Origin: Hyperoodon ampullatus
Lineage: Eukaryota; Chordata; Mammalia; Artiodactyla; Ziphiidae
Length of the DNA stretch: 64,000 nucleotides
NCBI GenBank assembly: GCA_949752795.1
Contig: OX457059.1
Coordinates: 175,162,242-175,226,241 of the forward strand
Direction of reading: 5' to 3'
The notes under the pieces were generated by a model, which was given only the letters and a program-made list of their open reading frames with translations, was not told where the DNA came from and searched no databases. Positions 21,621 through 31,600 of this stretch are shown piece after piece; within the stretch, counting starts at the first letter, position 1; each line of letters opens with the position of its first letter. The position numbers were made by a program, and so were the translations under genes.

Positions 21621-22670
21621 TCTGAGTGAGAACAAGCGCGGCTCTGGGTGGTGGTGCCCATTCCGTACACGGACACTGCCCTCCGTGGACACGCATGGCT
21701 TCCTCTCCACCAGCGATGTATGACCTGCACCTGGAGAAGTGGGTCCCCTGGGAGGGCGCCTTCCTTTCTTCACTCTCACACAGCTCTGGGGGGACATGTG
21801 CCTCCCCTAGTGGCCCAGGAGTGTGACGTGTCCAGCCTGGGTCCCTCCAACGGTGTCCGCAGCCAAGACTGAGCTGGGTCTTGCCCTTTGCCGCCAGCCC
21901 AGCCCCAAGGAGGCAGGGACTCCGTGATGCCTTCACCCCCAGGAGCGGGCCGGCCAGGTTCCCGAGCGAGCGGGGGCGAGACAGCGCCAGAGCAAATGCT
22001 GCTTCCACAGGTGCCCAGGAGGTGTGACGCTGGGCGCATGGACACGCCTGGAGCAGCAGGACCTGGCATTCAAGTGCACCTGGATGGCTGGCCGGGGGTC
22101 CGAGCGCATGCGCCCAGGGAGTCATGGGCCTGGGGGAGGCCACTGCACTTGTAGTCCCTGCAATTGTAGAGGGGACGAAGAGGGTGTCCCCGGAGCTGTG
22201 GGAACTCAGTGTCATCTGTGCCCTGAGGGTTCCTCAGACGAGGCCTCGGAGGGCAGGGGGCTGAGGACACCCAGACGGCCCTACTGCCTGGCGAGCCTGG
22301 ACTGACCACACGGTGACATGAGCCTCTCCCCCGCCCCCAGGGCCAGCCGAGGCTGGACGGGGCCTTTTCCTCCCCGAATCCCAGTTGTAGGAGTGGGGCT
22401 GGGCCCCGCGGGAAAAGGCCAGATTTCCCCGACTTAGTAAGAGGACTGAACAGCCACCAGAAGCTTGAAAATGACTTCACGTGACCCTAACGTGCACCCA
22501 AGGAGGAGGGCCTGGGGGTCTCCCTTGAGCCTCCGCTGCAGACAGCTAGAGCAGGAGCAACAGAGCAGGCCTTTCTCCGGACACTGGGCGCCCCAGCGGG
22601 CTGCCTCGGCCTCCTCCAGATGCCGTCCCTGCGGGCACCGCCCTGCTGGTCAGCTCACTGTCACGTCCAC
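21621..22670. other. Unassigned GC-rich
   Basis: No repeat or exon recognised. A 258-codon minus open frame (21,439-22,215) is not recognisable. Confidence 0.35.
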
Positions 22671-22674
22671 CTGT

Positions 22675-23140
22675 TGGGAATACTTATTTTTGATTCTCCC
22701 TTTAAAATCCACACGCTTCTGCACTACGTAATTTACTTTCACTACTCGCTGGTACTTTCCGCGGACCACCTTGGCTGGGTCATCCGTGTTGCCGGGTTTT
22801 AAGCCAGCAGAATATCATGGGCTGTGACATCCACACCCGTCACATCCACGGGTCAGTATGTCGTAAACTTGAAAATGCATCAGGTTGGATTTCTCTCCTA
22901 TAAATTAAACCGCGTGTGGTTTTCCTCTGCCCACACTTCAGTCCCATGGGTCCTGCCAGCTTCTCATTAGGGAAGTGGACACAGTAAAACATTTAGTTTG
23001 GAAGGGATTTCATTTTGTTCTGTTGCCAAACCCTATCCAAGAAGGGGCTTTTTTAACTTTAAAAAAACACAACATTTTGTAAAGAATTAGCGCTCTGTTC
23101 ATATTCTGGATGAAAAATGTGTTTGGAAGAAAAGGATACT
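22675..23140. other. Unassigned AT-rich spacer
   Basis: AT-rich, unique-looking sequence left of the SINE (tacttatttttgattctccc, tataaattaaaccgcgtgtg). Could be a further noncoding element; no stronger evidence. Confidence 0.25.
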
Positions 23141-23154
23141 CAGGAGTTCAAATA

Positions 23155-23368
23155 GGGGCTTCCCTGGTGGTGCAGTGGTTGAGAGTCTGCCTGCCGATGC
23201 AGGGGACATGGGTTCGTGCCCCGGTCCGGGAGGATCCCACATGCCGCGGAGCGGCTGGTCCTGTGGTCCATGGCCGCTGAGCCTGCACATCCGGAGCCTG
23301 TGCTCCGCAACGGGAGAGGCCACAACAGTAAGAGGCCCACATACCGCAAAAAAAAGAAAAAAAAAAAA
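23155..23368 (+). mobile_element. CHR-type SINE with 11-bp TSD
   Basis: Plus-strand copy starting ggggcttccctggtggtgca, with B box gggttcgtgcc and the full CHR body to the A-rich tail (23,347-23,368, interrupted by single g). TSD gagttcaaata at 23,144-23,154 and 23,369-23,379. Confidence 0.94.
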
Positions 23369-23379
23369 GAGTTCAAATA

Positions 23380-23700
23380 ATGTGGAATTTACTGCCCATG
23401 TGACAGGCATTTCTGGATTTGAACTTGATATTAATTTTTAATACTTTTCAATAAGACTTTGCACTTCTCAAAATAAACTCTACCTCTAGGATAGACTGGG
23501 TATCAGAGGCCTCATCAGAGTACGGGGCAGAGTTTATTAGAGGGTTTTACAATTATTACTAGGTTTTCTTTTCGTAGTGCAAAATTTAAATGATGTAGAA
23601 GTTCATTAAATAGAAAGTGAGAGAACATCTCCCCACCCCAGCAGGTCAGTGGAGGCCTCAGAAGTCGTCTCTGGTCATAGGTCTGTGTTTGTTCCCCTGA
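23380..23700. other. Unassigned AT-rich spacer
   Basis: Nothing recognised. Confidence 0.35.
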
Positions 23701-23711
23701 TCCTTTGTGTC

Positions 23712-23757
23712 CGTGTGTGTGTATGTGTGTGCACGTGTGCATATGTGTGTATGTATG
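23712..23757 (+). repeat. (TG)n microsatellite, interrupted
   Basis: GTGTGTGT with TATG and GCACG interruptions over about 45 bases. Confidence 0.85.
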
Positions 23758-23794
23758 AATAAATGCCCGTATGTGTGTCAAAATACTTTCAAGT

Positions 23795-24075
23795 ATAGAT
23801 GGGATCTTACTGTTCCATAATCACACACTTGCTGTCTTGACAACCTCTCCACACGTGTACACGCGGCACTATTTCTTCCTTTAAATGGCCACATGATACT
23901 GTCTCATAAGGATTTAGCAAGATTTATTTACCTTTCCCTACTCATGGATATTCGTGTTCTAGTTTTTCACTCATACATAAACAATGCTTCTGAGAACACC
24001 CTTGTACACGTCCTTCTGTGTCCATGAGCCAGTGTGTTTCTAAGAAACTTACCCAGAAATGAAACAGTCAAGTCC
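23795..24075 (-). mobile_element. L1M-type 3' region remnant, antisense
   Basis: aaatggccacatgatactgt, ctcatggatattcgtgttct, ataaacaatgcttctgagaa and cccttgtacacgtcc follow the well-known antisense order of old L1 3' sequences ('atggctgcatagtattcc...tgttgatggacatttaggtt...aacaatgctgcaatgaa...cttgtacatgt'). Diverged. Confidence 0.6.
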
Positions 24076-24089
24076 AGGAGGAGCTGGAT

Positions 24090-24700
24090 TTAATCGTGAT
24101 GGATGCTGGACCTGCCCCTGCCCCAAGGCTCACTATTTGTCTGGTGTACAGTGTTGCTGACGAGAAGGCTGAGGCAACTTTGTCTTTCCTCCTTCTTAGG
24201 TAGGCTGTTCATCCTCTCTGGAAGATATTGGGACTTTGACTTTGACTTCGGTGCTCTGAACTTTAGGTGGGATACAGGCCCAGAGCGTGAAGATGGTCTC
24301 AGGCTGCTTTTCCCATCCTAACCTCTAGTCCGCATGGAGTCAAAGCTTCTGGTTTGTATCTCTTCAACTCTCAGAACTTTCATGATTTATCTGATTATTC
24401 TCTCCACTTTTCTCTCCTGGAAATCCCAGAGAAGCGCCAGACCCCTTGGGCCAAGTGACCATGTCTGTGTCCTGAGGGACTCGTTGATGGGCTCATTCCA
24501 CTAATTTGATCTCGAGCCACATTCGCACCATGGATGAGCCCTGTTCTTGCATTTTGTGTTGGGATGCAGGGAATCTTACTTCTCATTTCTGATAGGTTTT
24601 TATCTTTCTCTGATTCTTTTTGGTGAGGCCTTTTATCTTTTTAATTTTATGAATGTGTTAGACTCTCTGCTAGCACTTAGACACTAATATAAATATTTGT
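24090..24700 (-). mobile_element. L1M/HAL1-like ORF1-region remnant, antisense
   Basis: gtacagtgttgctgacgaga, aggctgaggcaactttgtct, taggtaggctgttcatcctc and ggaaatcccagagaagc resemble the antisense of L1/HAL1 ORF1 sequence in which the second half of ORF1 is read. Matching is by recall of consensus order, and is weak in the right half. Confidence 0.45.
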
Positions 24701-24849
24701 AATAATATTTAGGCCCCTGGGCTCTGTGTGTCCTAGAGTCCCCTGTGCTGCTGGTTTTGAAACTGTGTACAAGCCCCTGCGTCCTTGTCTTTGAAGTAAA
24801 AGGCTGACTCAAGGGTAGATGATGGGGAAAGTGAAGATGTATCAATAGA

Positions 24850-25325
24850 AACAAAGAATAGCTGTTGGGCTGGGGAACTGGTAACAATTTAGATTATAAT
24901 TCTGTCACATCATCGCAGAATCACGAACTCCCAGTTCCCTGAAAGATACAGATAAAGGCCTGTCACACCTTCTTAAGTTGTTTCTGCAGGAAGCAGACAC
25001 CCTCCAGATGGAAACTGCTGACCACAAGCACGTGCACCCCGGACTGGATGGAACCAGAGGTTGATGATGCTGACTCCCGATTACCTCACCACCAACCAAT
25101 CAGAAGAGTGCCCACGAGCTGACCATGCCCTGCTTCCTGAACCACTCCTACAAAACTCCTCACTACCCCCTCCAGCGGGGAACAGGTTTGAGGGCATTAG
25201 TCTGCTGCGGCCCCCCTTTGCCTGGCAAAGCTATAAAGCTATTTCTTTCTACTTCACCCAAAACTCCGTCTCCAAGATTTAATCTGGCACCAGTGTGCAG
25301 AGGCTGAATTTCAGCACCAGTTTTA
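24850..25325 (+). mobile_element. LTR-like sequence (ERV class I type), solo
   Basis: Plus-strand landmarks typical of a mammalian ERV LTR: ccagaggttgatgatgctga, cgattacctcaccaccaacc, aatcagaagagtg, cctggcaaagctataaagct (25,221-25,240, a decayed AATAAAG-like signal), then ctacttcacccaaaactccg and tctggcaccagtgtgcagag. No gag, pol or env similarity is visible on either side, so I call it a solo LTR. Ends are approximate, the family is not named. Confidence 0.5.
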
Positions 25326-25329
25326 CCGA

Positions 25330-26195
25330 TCACCTGGAGACGGGGCTGGGTTTGCACTGTGGGTAGGATTGAGTCCCCTTGAGGTTCTGTTTCTCCAACA
25401 CTGCAGGCTCTGGTCTGAGCAGGACGCTTGCAGGCTCTGTCCCGGGGCAGCTGAGGGTTGGTCCTGGGGGAACAGGAGTACACTCTGCAAGGGGCCCCTG
25501 TTCCCCTGGCTCCCGGGAACCCTGCCTTCCTGCACTGTCGTATTTATTTGGTCTCGAGTCTCCAGTGAAGGTTTGAATGATCCGTGGGGCTTTCCTGCTG
25601 CCTGAGCTCCCTCTGCTTCGATCGGCAGCCCCAGGGGAAGAGGGTATACTTCTGCACCTGTCAGCAGCACCCCTTCTCTGACCCTTCTGTGGGCATGTCA
25701 CCCGGGTGTCCTCACCCCTGACTGTCTCCAACCTTCCGTGGGCTCTCCTGCCAGCTTGGGGGCTGCAAGTTCCTCTCTTTGGCTCAACCCGATACCATCT
25801 CTTCCACAGTTTCCAGAAATGTGTTGCATCTCCTGGACAGGGTAGGCCCCTCTGTTTTCCTGTGCTGTTAAGAATTTGTTATTCTCTAAGTATACTTTCC
25901 AGCAGTTGAAGGACTTGGGGGTGGGAAGGGCCGTATGCACATACGCACTCTCCTGGTTCAATCTGGATCAAGAGTAAATGAGGGTTAAGCGAGCTGGGAA
26001 TTCAGATGTCTGAGGAGGCCACCGGGCCCTGAGACCCAAGGCTGAGGTCACTGGACACTGCAGGTGGACGTGGGGCTGAAGTGCCAGCGGGGCACTCATG
26101 GTCACTCCCCATCACTCTCCACAAAGTAAGACTCAACGGCTTGAAGATTAAGCAGTGACATAAGGTAACAGAGTCCTCAGAAGGAACTTTTAACA
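25330..26195. other. Unassigned between two LTR-like sequences
   Basis: GC-rich; no retroviral coding similarity, exon or repeat recognised in 25,330-26,195. Confidence 0.35.
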
Positions 26196-26199
26196 TAAT

Positions 26200-26635
26200 A
26201 TTTTTACAACCTAGAAGTTGGAAGACCTTTTCTTAATCAGAACAGGAAATCTAAAACCTCAGGCATGACAGGCCTCAGGCATATCTCAGCCTGGGTGGAA
26301 TCTGACCTTTGACCACTTATTATCCTAAGAAGGCATCCAGGACATCTGCCAGAAACTCAAGGTACTTATGGGACCCCCTACCCTAGAGCAATTCGTGGTT
26401 CCTTAAGGACAAATGTTTCCGGCCAGAGTCAATCACAGTTCTCACCAGGCAACAAGAACAGACTTGTGGCTTTTGTCTTTACGAGCCCCTGACTCTTTCT
26501 CTTCCCTGAAACACTCTTCCGGTTTCACCTGAGTCTGTGTCTCCCGAATCGCAATCCTCAAGACCCCGGATAAAGCTCTGTGTCCTTTGCAGCCTCCGTA
26601 CTGATGAGTGCTTGACAATGTCTGTTGCAGTAGGT
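26200..26635 (+). mobile_element. LTR-like sequence, second type
   Basis: Plus-strand order: gcccctgactctttctcttc, cctgaaacactcttccggtt, tcacctgagtctgtgtctcc, gaatcgcaatcctcaagacc, ccggataaagctctgtgtcc (decayed AATAAAG poly-A signal) and ttgacaatgtctgttgc. This fits the R/U5 part of a mammalian ERV LTR. It differs from the LTR at 24.85-25.33 kb. Confidence 0.5.
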
Positions 26636-26639
26636 AAGT

Positions 26640-27400
26640 AGCCCTTGAAGTAACCATTTCACTCCTATAAAGCATTAGAACAGGGCTGACAGAGTCAGCC
26701 CTCCAGATACTAGGTTAAACCACATGACATTGCCCATTTTCATATTTTCGATGTACAGTCACTTTCAAAAGGTCCTCCTAATATATTTACTTTCAGCAAA
26801 AGGCATGATTCAGAAGCAGCCCGAGAAGTGTATTAGAGAAAAAAAAAATGTTCTGAGTAGTGGGTGCAGCATGGGTTCTGGTTTGTTTTAAAATAACAAC
26901 AAGACAGAAAAAGAACCCACTCATATGTGTAATTTAAATTGTGTTCTTGTTTGTACGCATGTAGAGAAATGTAGAGAGATAATAACCCGATTTTAACATC
27001 ATACCTGAAAGAGATGTGTCTGAAGGCTGGCACGGAGATGGCTAACTTTTTCATTATCCTGTTTGACTTGCTACAATGAGCATACACTGCTTTGGTAATT
27101 AAAACATCAAGTAAAACAGAGCAAAACAAAAACTAGATGGAGTGAGAACAGCATCATGGTGATCTAGATGGCTAGGTCAGAACATGAGGTTCTAAGGCCA
27201 AGTATAGAGCGCAGACTTATTTTTTTTAAGGGAAGCAAAGCCCTCGCTTCCTGGGGATATTGGCTTGATTTGGGAATAAACTTTCCAGCCTTGTGAGGGC
27301 GCGGCATCTCAGGAGAGGGGACGGCGGTCTGGTGCCAGGAGAGATAAGCCAGCAGCTGGGAGACCTCGGGACCGGGAGACCTGGAGTGTGAAATGAATGT
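26640..27400. other. Unassigned
   Basis: No feature recognised. Confidence 0.35.
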
Positions 27401-28376
27401 TCAGAAGAGACCGGGTGCCATGTGGCTGGTGAAGTGCCAGCCAGAGGGCCACTCAGCACCAGGGAGACCGACCCAGAGAAGCAAGGGGCTCCTGATTTCC
27501 CACTGCGGCCGGTGCCGAGAGCTGCCCCAGGACGGGCGGGCATGTGGCTTCGTCCACGGGAATCTCGAGTGCTCACGTGTGTCCCCTTTGCACCCAGCGG
27601 AAGGTTCTGGAGAACTCATGCCCCGTCTCTGAGTGCCAGTGAGGGTTTGTGGACAATGGGACTGACGCAGAATCGCTGGTGAGATGCCCTCGGTCCAGGG
27701 CAGGGGTGCGACCGCTGGCGCCCTGAGCTCGCGGGTCCTGGGTTTGTTTACCTTCCTTGAGAGAAGATTCTTTCTCCGCTGTTTCCTGATCTCGCCCCAC
27801 CCCCACCCCGCTTCCACCCGCTCCCTCACTTTCCCTGAGAACCTGCACGAGAGCCTCATTCCCGAGGCTCTTGGTTTCACAGTAAAACATGTGAAAGCCG
27901 CCAGCTTGGCAGAAGTGACTCGGGCTGCGGCCGAGCAGAGCCCCTCCTTTCGCTTCTCAAGATCAGAGCTGCAGAGAGGCGCCTCTGGGGACTGGGCCTG
28001 CACAGGCTCTGAAAGAGCCCTTGGGGTGCCGCACTGGGTGAGGGAGAGGCACAGGGGGGTGCGAGGGTACTGCCCAGAGCTGCGGGGGCTGCAAACAGGG
28101 CAGCCCTGCGCCAGGGCCTGGAAGCCCGCGCAAAGCTCTGTGAGCGGGCGGGGCGCCAGCCTCGTGGTCCCTGCGAGGACGGCTCGCCTGGGCTGCCGCT
28201 TTCCTGGGGCGTCCATGCTCGCCCCGCAGAGTCCGGCTTCCGCTCTCTCTCCCCTTCCTTCTGTGTCCCTCCTCCCCCCCGCCCCCTTCCCCCCTCTATT
28301 TCTGAAGGGTCTGGCTGGTCTCCCTCGCACACCCCCCTCCAAGGATAACTTCCTTCAGGCGTTTTCCAGGAGATAA
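27401..28376. other. GC-rich block with long open frames on both strands
   Basis: Plus (27,684-28,376, 230 codons) and minus (27,401-28,342, 313 codons) open frames overlap completely. Neither has a recognisable domain, signal peptide or splice context; both are Arg/Pro/Ser/Gly-rich. A GC box gggcggggcgcc lies at about 28,145-28,156 and a C-rich pyrimidine stretch at about 28,235-28,305. It may be a weak CpG-island candidate. Confidence 0.35.
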
Positions 28377-29199
28377 ACAGTCAAAACACTGTGTTATCAA
28401 GTTACTTGAAATAATGCCTTTCTCCCTGGGGTCTTGTCACCAACTTGATACATAATTAGTTCTTTTGTTTTAGCTTGTTTTCAATTTTCAGGATTGCATT
28501 TTCTTCATTTTGCCTTAATTTTGTTCTTTGTTGGTAGAAAGCATAAAGGAATCCGGAGCCAACCATAGAGCAGGACGTGTTAGCAGAGGTCTTCCTGACC
28601 CGCCCCCCGCAGGAGACGGCCGTCGATTTTCGTCTCAACCTCCTTGTGCTTCCTTTCACAACCTGTGCATGGATTGTGCAGTGCTGCAGTCACGACCGGG
28701 TCTCCTGTTGCCTGGGGGCCGTGGCTGGAGAGTGTGCAGCGTGGATGGACCAGGACGGGGACTGGGCATCTCTGCTCTGCCCAAGGCCGCTGGGTGGCTG
28801 TGTCCCAAGTGCCCGCAGGGGCTGTGGCCAGAGGCCCCGCCCTCCCTGGCCTTTCCCTGTGTCTGGTTGGACTCTTGGAGGCGTGGTGGTTCCACTCCAA
28901 GGCAAATGTCCCCGAAGGGTGGGCTTTGGTTACCTAGCTTTGGAAATCGCCTGGCATCCTCTAGCCCAGTCTCAGGCCTGCCCAGGGGCAAAGGGTGAAA
29001 AGTGGACCCCACCTCACGGGGGTTTGCTATACAGCAGGGGGTGTCACGTGGGCTGTCCTGTACTAGCCTTCCTCTTTCCGTACCACGTAAACCAGAGACT
29101 GTCCAGGACTGCCCACCCTTTCACATGGTGCCAGCAAATGGCCCAGGACCCAAGTCATTTGGGCTTCTCCCAGCATAGCTTTAAAACAGAGTTTTGAGA
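28377..29199. other. Unassigned
   Basis: AT-rich to about 28,550, then GC-rich. Overlapping open frames on both strands, none recognised. Confidence 0.35.
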
Positions 29200-29706
29200 G
29201 TGGAGTTGCTGGGCCAAGGGGGACGAGCATGTGAACTGGGCTTTGCCCGTCTGGAGCCTTGTGTCGTCCGTGCGTTCATCAGGCCTGACTTCTTTTGTTC
29301 TGTGTTTGGGTGTGAGAGCCATCCACGGCGTGGCCTGTGGCTCCACGTGGTCCATTTTCATGGCTGCGTGGTATTTCCTTCCCTGATTGTCCCTGGTTTG
29401 TTTATCCGTCCCATGACTGATCTGAACTGTCTCTATCGTGAGGCCGTCACAAGTGGACATCCTGGCCCAAGTGCCCACGATTCTCTAGGGTGAGAGTCTG
29501 GGCGTGGGCGTGCTGCATCTCGAGGTGACTCCAGGCCTTGTAGCGGGTAGTCGCTGCCCCCGTCCTCACCAGCATCTCCCCTGCACCCACTGCGGGGCTG
29601 GCATGCGTTTCACTGGGATGTGGATTCCCTGAGGCACGGGAGGGCTCGCACCTTCCTGCGTGTTTAGTTTCCATTTGAATCTCCCCCGCAGTGAAGTGCC
29701 CTGTAA
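29200..29706 (-). mobile_element. L1M 3' region remnant with strong GC drift
   Basis: gagtggagttgctgggccaa, ttcatggctgcgtggtattt, ggtttgtttatccgtccc, aagtggacatcctggcccaa, cctcaccagcatctcccctg and tttcactgggatgtggattc keep the word order of antisense old L1 3' sequences (for example 'actgctgtatagtattcc', 'tgatggacatttgggttg', 'ccaacacttggtattg'), but with many A/T-to-G/C changes. Some pieces are out of the usual order, so more than one fragment may be present. Confidence 0.5.
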
Positions 29707-29709
29707 GTC

Positions 29710-29800
29710 TTTTTTAATTTAAGTGTAATCAGCATATGACATTATATTAGTTTCACATGTATAACACAGTGATTCAATATTTGTGTAAACCCTGTACATC
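29710..29800 (-). mobile_element. L1 3'-end fragment, antisense
   Basis: taatcagcatatgacattat, attagtttcacatgtataac, acagtgattcaatatttgtg is the reverse complement of the L1 3' end (compare 18,590-18,662 in sense orientation). Confidence 0.7.
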
Positions 29801-30180
29801 TTTTTCTTGTCCCTCTAATGGGTCGTCTTTTTCTCAGGCGCTCTGAGTACAAACCCCTTGTTATGTTGAGAGTGTGCCCTCCTCCTCTTGTTTCCCTCCC
29901 TTTTATAAGCCCCGGATAATCATGAGAAAGATCGGGCCGGTCTCTGGACAAGGGCCAGCTGTGCTGTGTGAAGGGGAGCTGGCGTGAAGCGCGCGCTGGT
30001 CTAATTCAGGCTGTTCCGCGGTGTCGCCGCCAAGCACTGCGGCCGTGAGGGGAGGGGCAGGATCTCCCCGGCCTCAGCCGCGAGGCCCCCACGCTGAGGA
30101 GGCGGCCAAGTGCCCTGGGGCCTGCGTGACTTATAGCTGCTGCGTTCACAGCAGCGCATAAATGCCTCACTAAAGCCGCT
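29801..30180. other. Unassigned
   Basis: No feature recognised. Confidence 0.35.
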
Positions 30181-30400
30181 TGGTCCTCTGTGCAGAGTGC
30201 GTCGGAGCTCATGCAAAATGGATCACATTTTGTAATGGCCCTCGTGTCGGGGTCTTCGGGGAAAATATTGTTTTCAGCAAGACAAAGCAAAGTGCAGGCA
30301 TCCCTAAAGGGCCCAACTTCATTCACATTTAATTCAAGCACATTTAATCTGACACAGATTAAACACATTCAAACACATTTACTCTGACACAGTCTTACAA
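30180..30400. promoter_or_regulatory. AT-rich element with CACATTTA repeats and a hairpin
   Basis: Unique sequence with CACATTTA at 30,324-30,331, 30,339-30,346 and 30,374-30,381. The second and third are part of an 18/19-identical direct repeat (30,339-30,357 and 30,374-30,392). A perfect 8-bp hairpin, tttaatct / agattaaa with a gacac loop, lies at 30,343-30,363. The clustered repeated motif suggests a multi-site binding element, but a decayed repeat is also possible. Confidence 0.35.
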
Positions 30401-31205
30401 TCTCCCGTGTTGTCTTTTACTGAACACAGAGTGAGGTCTGCCCAGCTGAGTCGAGCTGGTGGCCGGCTGTCCTGGGACGGAGACGCCAGGTCAGGGCGGC
30501 CGAGGTTCCAGGGTATGAGGAAGGCCAGCACCTCTCCTTCGCTGCCTCTCCTGGGATGGCAGAGGCGGGACCCCGAGACGCCCAGGCCTTGGGGCCAGCG
30601 ATACCTCCTGTGGCCCCAGGTGCCCCTGAGCTCGGGAGAGCGTGACTCAGTTCCCTCAGCCCTGATGAGAGCTGTGGACCCCGAGGCACTCCCACCCTTA
30701 CCTCCCTCCACCCCCAGCTCTACAACAGTGGGCTTGAGGCCACCAGGCCCTGGTGTCCGTTCCTTACACACAGAACAAGGGATGAGGATGGACGGGACAG
30801 CCTTCCAGCCCGAGACTGGTTCTGCGTCATCCGCATCTCAGGGAGGGGGGCACAGGGTGGGTGGAGGCCCTGCTGAGGGGAGAGTGAACGGAGCCGGTAT
30901 GGAAGCAGGACATGAAGACAGGCGGCCGGGAGCACGGGGCCTGTCCTGTAGGGCGGAGCTGAGAGGCCAGCCCACACTCTAACTTGGACGCAGGGCTCGG
31001 GTCGGGGAAGAGACACCAGCTCCCCGGGCCCCATCCTCCCCAGCCTGCAGCCTCCAGATGCTGGCTGGGCCAGGCCTCCACCACACGGGCCCTGCTGGCA
31101 TCCCTGGGGTGGGGGCTCAGAGGATGGCCCTGGCTGCTGGCGTGCAGGTGCCCAGAAGACCTGCACGATCAAGGATGGCTAAACAGAGAGCAGCAGGGAG
31201 AGGGG
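30401..31205. other. Unassigned GC-rich
   Basis: Open frames on both strands (191 codons plus at 30,407-30,982) are not recognisable. Confidence 0.35.
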
Positions 31206-31207
31206 GA

Positions 31208-31263
31208 TGTGTGTGTGTGTGCACGTGTGCGTGCGTGTGTACACGCCTGCCTCTGTGCGTGTG
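31208..31263 (+). repeat. (TG)n microsatellite with CG interruptions
   Basis: gtgtgtgtgtgcacgtgtgc and gtgcgtgtgt variants over about 55 bases. Confidence 0.85.
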
Positions 31264-31441
31264 GGGCAGAATAGGCATCAGGGCAGGAGGTGGAAGAAGT
31301 CCCAGGAAAATGGTGACATTTCAAAGTGGCCTGGATTTCTCTCAGGGGAGCGAGGCAGACGAGTGTTGCGAGGTCTCCAGGCAAGGCTGGGAGGTTGGAA
31401 TGGGGACCCGAGGGGGCAGGAGGGGGCGGGGGAAGGGCCCG

Positions 31442-31600
31442 CGTGGTGTATGTGTGAACCGAGTACATGGATCACGTGTGAGCCGTGCGCTCGAAGTGTG
31501 CGTCCTGTAAGTGTGGAGCGTGTACAATCAGGCATGTGAACCACCCATGAGCTATGTCAGCGTGGGGTGTATGTGGGGGGGTGTGAATCGTGTGGGGCCG
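31442..31600 (+). repeat. Decayed TG-rich minisatellite-like stretch
   Basis: Repeated gtgtgaac, gtgtgagc and gtgtgaatcgtg-type words at irregular spacing suggest an old GTGTGA-type array that has degenerated. Confidence 0.45.

Noticed and set aside
24850..26635. A single provirus bounded by the two LTR-like sequences
   Set aside because: The two LTR-like sequences do not match each other and no retroviral coding similarity lies between them.
27401..28376. 313-codon minus and 230-codon plus open frames
   Set aside because: They overlap completely on opposite strands, have low-complexity composition and no recognisable family or splice signals.
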